Source of the DNA: UBA6382 sp963600315
GTDB lineage: Bacteria; Bacteroidota; Bacteroidia; Bacteroidales; Bacteroidaceae
Length of the DNA stretch: 15,316 bases
Assembly (NCBI GenBank): GCA_963600315.1
Contig: CAVCAW010000016.1
Location: 1 to 15,316, forward strand
Reading direction: 5' to 3'
Shown here: in pieces, positions 13,764 to 15,316 of the stretch
How positions within the stretch are numbered: position 1 is the stretch's first letter
Layout of the letters: each line of letters begins with the position of its first letter
Translations under genes and position numbers: made by a program
The notes under the pieces: model-generated
What the model saw: only the letters and a program-made list of their open reading frames with translations
The model's database searches: none
What the model was told of the DNA's origin: nothing

Positions 13764-15112
13764 CGTTTCAAGTTGGCTTTTTCCAGCCCATAGCCTTTCT
13801 TGCGGTCTTCAATCTTGAGTGCCAGCGACAGCACTACTGCCACCAGACCAAATGCGGCGAACAGACTCATCGACATTGTGTAGTCAATCTGCCCCGAAGC
13901 GTCGGTATTGGCACCATTGACCGACCCTATCAGTATGGGCACCAGCGCAAGACCAATATTCTGAATGTAGAATATCAGGGCATAGGCAGTACCCAGCAGT
14001 TTCATCGGTATAATCTTGGGCACCGACGGCCACATGGCCGAAGGCACCAAGCCAAATGCCACACCCAGCGCCACCATAGCTGCTACAGCCACAATCCACG
14101 AGGTCAGCGGCAGGGCAAACACCACGTGAACCAGCGTAAGCAGCACCGAGCCTATCACCATCAGCGTGGCACCCTTGCCTTTGCGGTCATAGATGGAGCC
14201 AAAGAACGGGGTGAGGAAGATAGTGCCAAAAGGCAACATGGCGGGTATGAGTCCAGCCACCTCATTTGCCACACAATACTTGGTGGCCATCAGTTTAGTG
14301 GCAAACTTCAGGAAGGGGAACACTCCGGCATAGAACATGAGGCAAAGCAGCGTGATGAGCCAAAATCCCTTGTTGCAGAACAGCAACTTGAGGTCGCCAA
14401 ACCGGAATTCATCTTCGGGAGTAGTACGCGATGCCTTGGCCTCCTTGTCGAACTTGCGGTCCATCACGCTGTAGACCAAGAAGCTGACCATTCCTGCACA
14501 CAGCAGTGCAGCGCCCAGTCCTACCGACGCACTAACACCGCCCATTGCTTTGGCGAAGGGCAACGAGATGCCCAACGCTGCTGCGGTGCCAATACGCGCC
14601 AGTGCCACCTGCAAGCCCATGGCCAACGCCAGTTCGTGGCCCGTAAACCACTTGGCAATGACCTTGGTCACCGTGATACCAGCTATCTCGCAGCCCACAC
14701 CATAGATGGCGAAGCCCAGACATGCCCATACCACTTGCATCTGATAGCCAAACAAAGAGCCTTCAAACTCGTGACCCACGGCATACCACTTTATCAGCGC
14801 ACCGGCAAACATGAGCACGGTGCTCAACACACCCGTGAAGCGAATGCCAAACTTGTCGAGGATGATGCCGCCGAAAAACAGCAGCAGCAAGAAGACATTG
14901 AAGAAGCCGTAGCTGCCGGAGAAGAATCCGTAGTCATCTGACGACCATCCCAAACCGCCCTGATCCTTCGCCAGCGTGAGCAGCGGCTCAAGCGGTGACA
15001 TCACATCGGTAAAGAAATAGCCGAACATCATCGTGGCGCTCACTATCACGAGCGCAGTCCACCTTGCCGTTGTGCTCTCGGCAAGGGATTTCTTTATAGT
15101 ATTTTCCTTCAT
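13760..15112 (-). CDS. Major facilitator superfamily transporter, substrate unknown
   Basis: 450 residues with about 12 membrane segments. MFS motif A appears in the loop after the second helix (GGIILDKFGIRF, 81-92), and a related motif in the second half (FFGSIYDRKGKG). After the first helix comes LEPLLTLAKDQGGLGWSSDD and then FFSGSYGFFNVF, a pattern I know from conserved Bacteroidales MFS proteins of undetermined substrate. The ATG at 15112 gives a normal short cytoplasmic N-terminus (MKENTIKKSL); the frame is open further upstream only from a TTG and lacks membrane features. First gene of a probable two-gene transcript with the POT transporter. Substrate guesses such as organic anions or nitrate are not supported by any residue I can point to. 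Confidence 0.88.
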   Translation of the reverse strand: MKENTIKKSLAESTTARWTALVIVSATMMFGYFFTDVMSPLEPLLTLAKDQGGLGWSSDDYGFFSGSYGFFNVFLLLLFFGGIILDKFGIRFTGVLSTVLMFAGALIKWYAVGHEFEGSLFGYQMQVVWACLGFAIYGVGCEIAGITVTKVIAKWFTGHELALAMGLQVALARIGTAAALGISLPFAKAMGGVSASVGLGAALLCAGMVSFLVYSVMDRKFDKEAKASRTTPEDEFRFGDLKLLFCNKGFWLITLLCLMFYAGVFPFLKFATKLMATKYCVANEVAGLIPAMLPFGTIFLTPFFGSIYDRKGKGATLMVIGSVLLTLVHVVFALPLTSWIVAVAAMVALGVAFGLVPSAMWPSVPKIIPMKLLGTAYALIFYIQNIGLALVPILIGSVNGANTDASGQIDYTMSMSLFAAFGLVAVVLSLALKIEDRKKGYGLEKANLKR

Positions 15113-15152
15113 AGTCGTTATTACAACATGCCGACCATCTCCCCCAGCCCGC

Positions 15153-15184
15153 AGACCCATGCGCAAGTCAAAGACCCATGCGCA
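15153..15184. repeat. 13-base direct repeat in the MFS leader
   Basis: AGACCCATGCGCA is found twice without mismatch, at 15153-15165 and 15172-15184, a 19-base period. Both copies lie between the MFS start codon and its putative -7 element, so they would be in the untranslated leader RNA. It could be an operator or an RNA element; nothing shows which. Confidence 0.6.
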
Positions 15185-15233
15185 CTGGCAGCCGTAACTA
15201 TCTGAGATGAGTCCGCTCTCAATCAACAACTGG

Positions 15234-15241
15234 CAAATTTA
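15234..15241 (-). promoter_or_regulatory. Possible -7 element of the MFS/POT transcript
   Basis: TAAATTTG on the minus strand fits TAnnTTTG, but no TTTG lies 19-21 bases upstream. It would give a leader of about 115 bases. The rest of 15242-15316 is AT-rich; I see no gene or other element in it. Confidence 0.4.
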
Positions 15242-15316
15242 ATGTTTTTTCTCCATCATCATTACATTTTTACAATAAAACTGCCCTATTTGCCGTGATT
15301 TAGCAAACCTCACGCC

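Noticed and set aside
14126..14941. 271-codon open frame on the plus strand
   Set aside because: It lies wholly antisense to the MFS transporter, is rich in Gln, His and Glu as expected from the complement of membrane-protein codons, and has no domain or promoter.

Overview
The window looks like chromosomal DNA from a Bacteroidales bacterium, probably close to Prevotellaceae or Muribaculaceae. Three things point there. The best promoters have the Bacteroidota form (TTTG, 19-20 bases, TAnnTTTG). The first gene resembles a type IX secretion (T9SS) lipoprotein of the SprE/PorW kind. There is also a T9SS-type C-terminal sorting domain, a FISUMP-type secreted protein and a TonB-dependent receptor. 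Purine-rich Shine-Dalgarno sites are mostly absent, as expected for this phylum. I see no insertion sequence, phage, CRISPR array or complete mobile element.

Layout. Positions 1-3014 (minus) hold a tight operon read from right to left: aroA, a small Cys-rich membrane protein, an ABC-3 metal permease, and a SprE/PorW-like lipoprotein cut off by the window edge. The aroA promoter overlaps a divergent promoter for tRNA-Pro(GGG), which is followed by its own terminator. The 330 bases after the tRNA contain a four-unit repeat with a 22-base period. A minus-strand pair follows: a 46-residue membrane protein and a CYTH-domain protein. Positions 4449-7441 (plus) hold a promoter, an exported DUF362 protein and a compact TonB-dependent receptor, probably cotranscribed. 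From 7529 to 15112 everything is on the minus strand. In transcription order these are an MFS transporter, a POT-family peptide transporter, a terminator, a long-chain acyl-CoA ligase, prfB (release factor 2), a T9SS-sorted secreted protein and a FISUMP-domain protein.

Function. Most genes are housekeeping or transport: the shikimate pathway, translation termination, fatty-acid activation, peptide uptake and metal uptake. The cell-surface theme is stronger: a T9SS lipoprotein, a T9SS client, a FISUMP secreted protein and a TonB receptor paired with a secreted DUF362 protein.

The most notable observations are these. The two adjacent secreted-protein genes at 7529-9093 are both broken near their 5' ends. 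One lacks a single A in an A-tract inside the signal-peptide codons, and the other has stops and frame changes after its signal peptide. The DUF362/TonB-receptor pair is the best candidate for an uncharacterised functional unit. I found no clear evidence of a wholly new multi-gene system.
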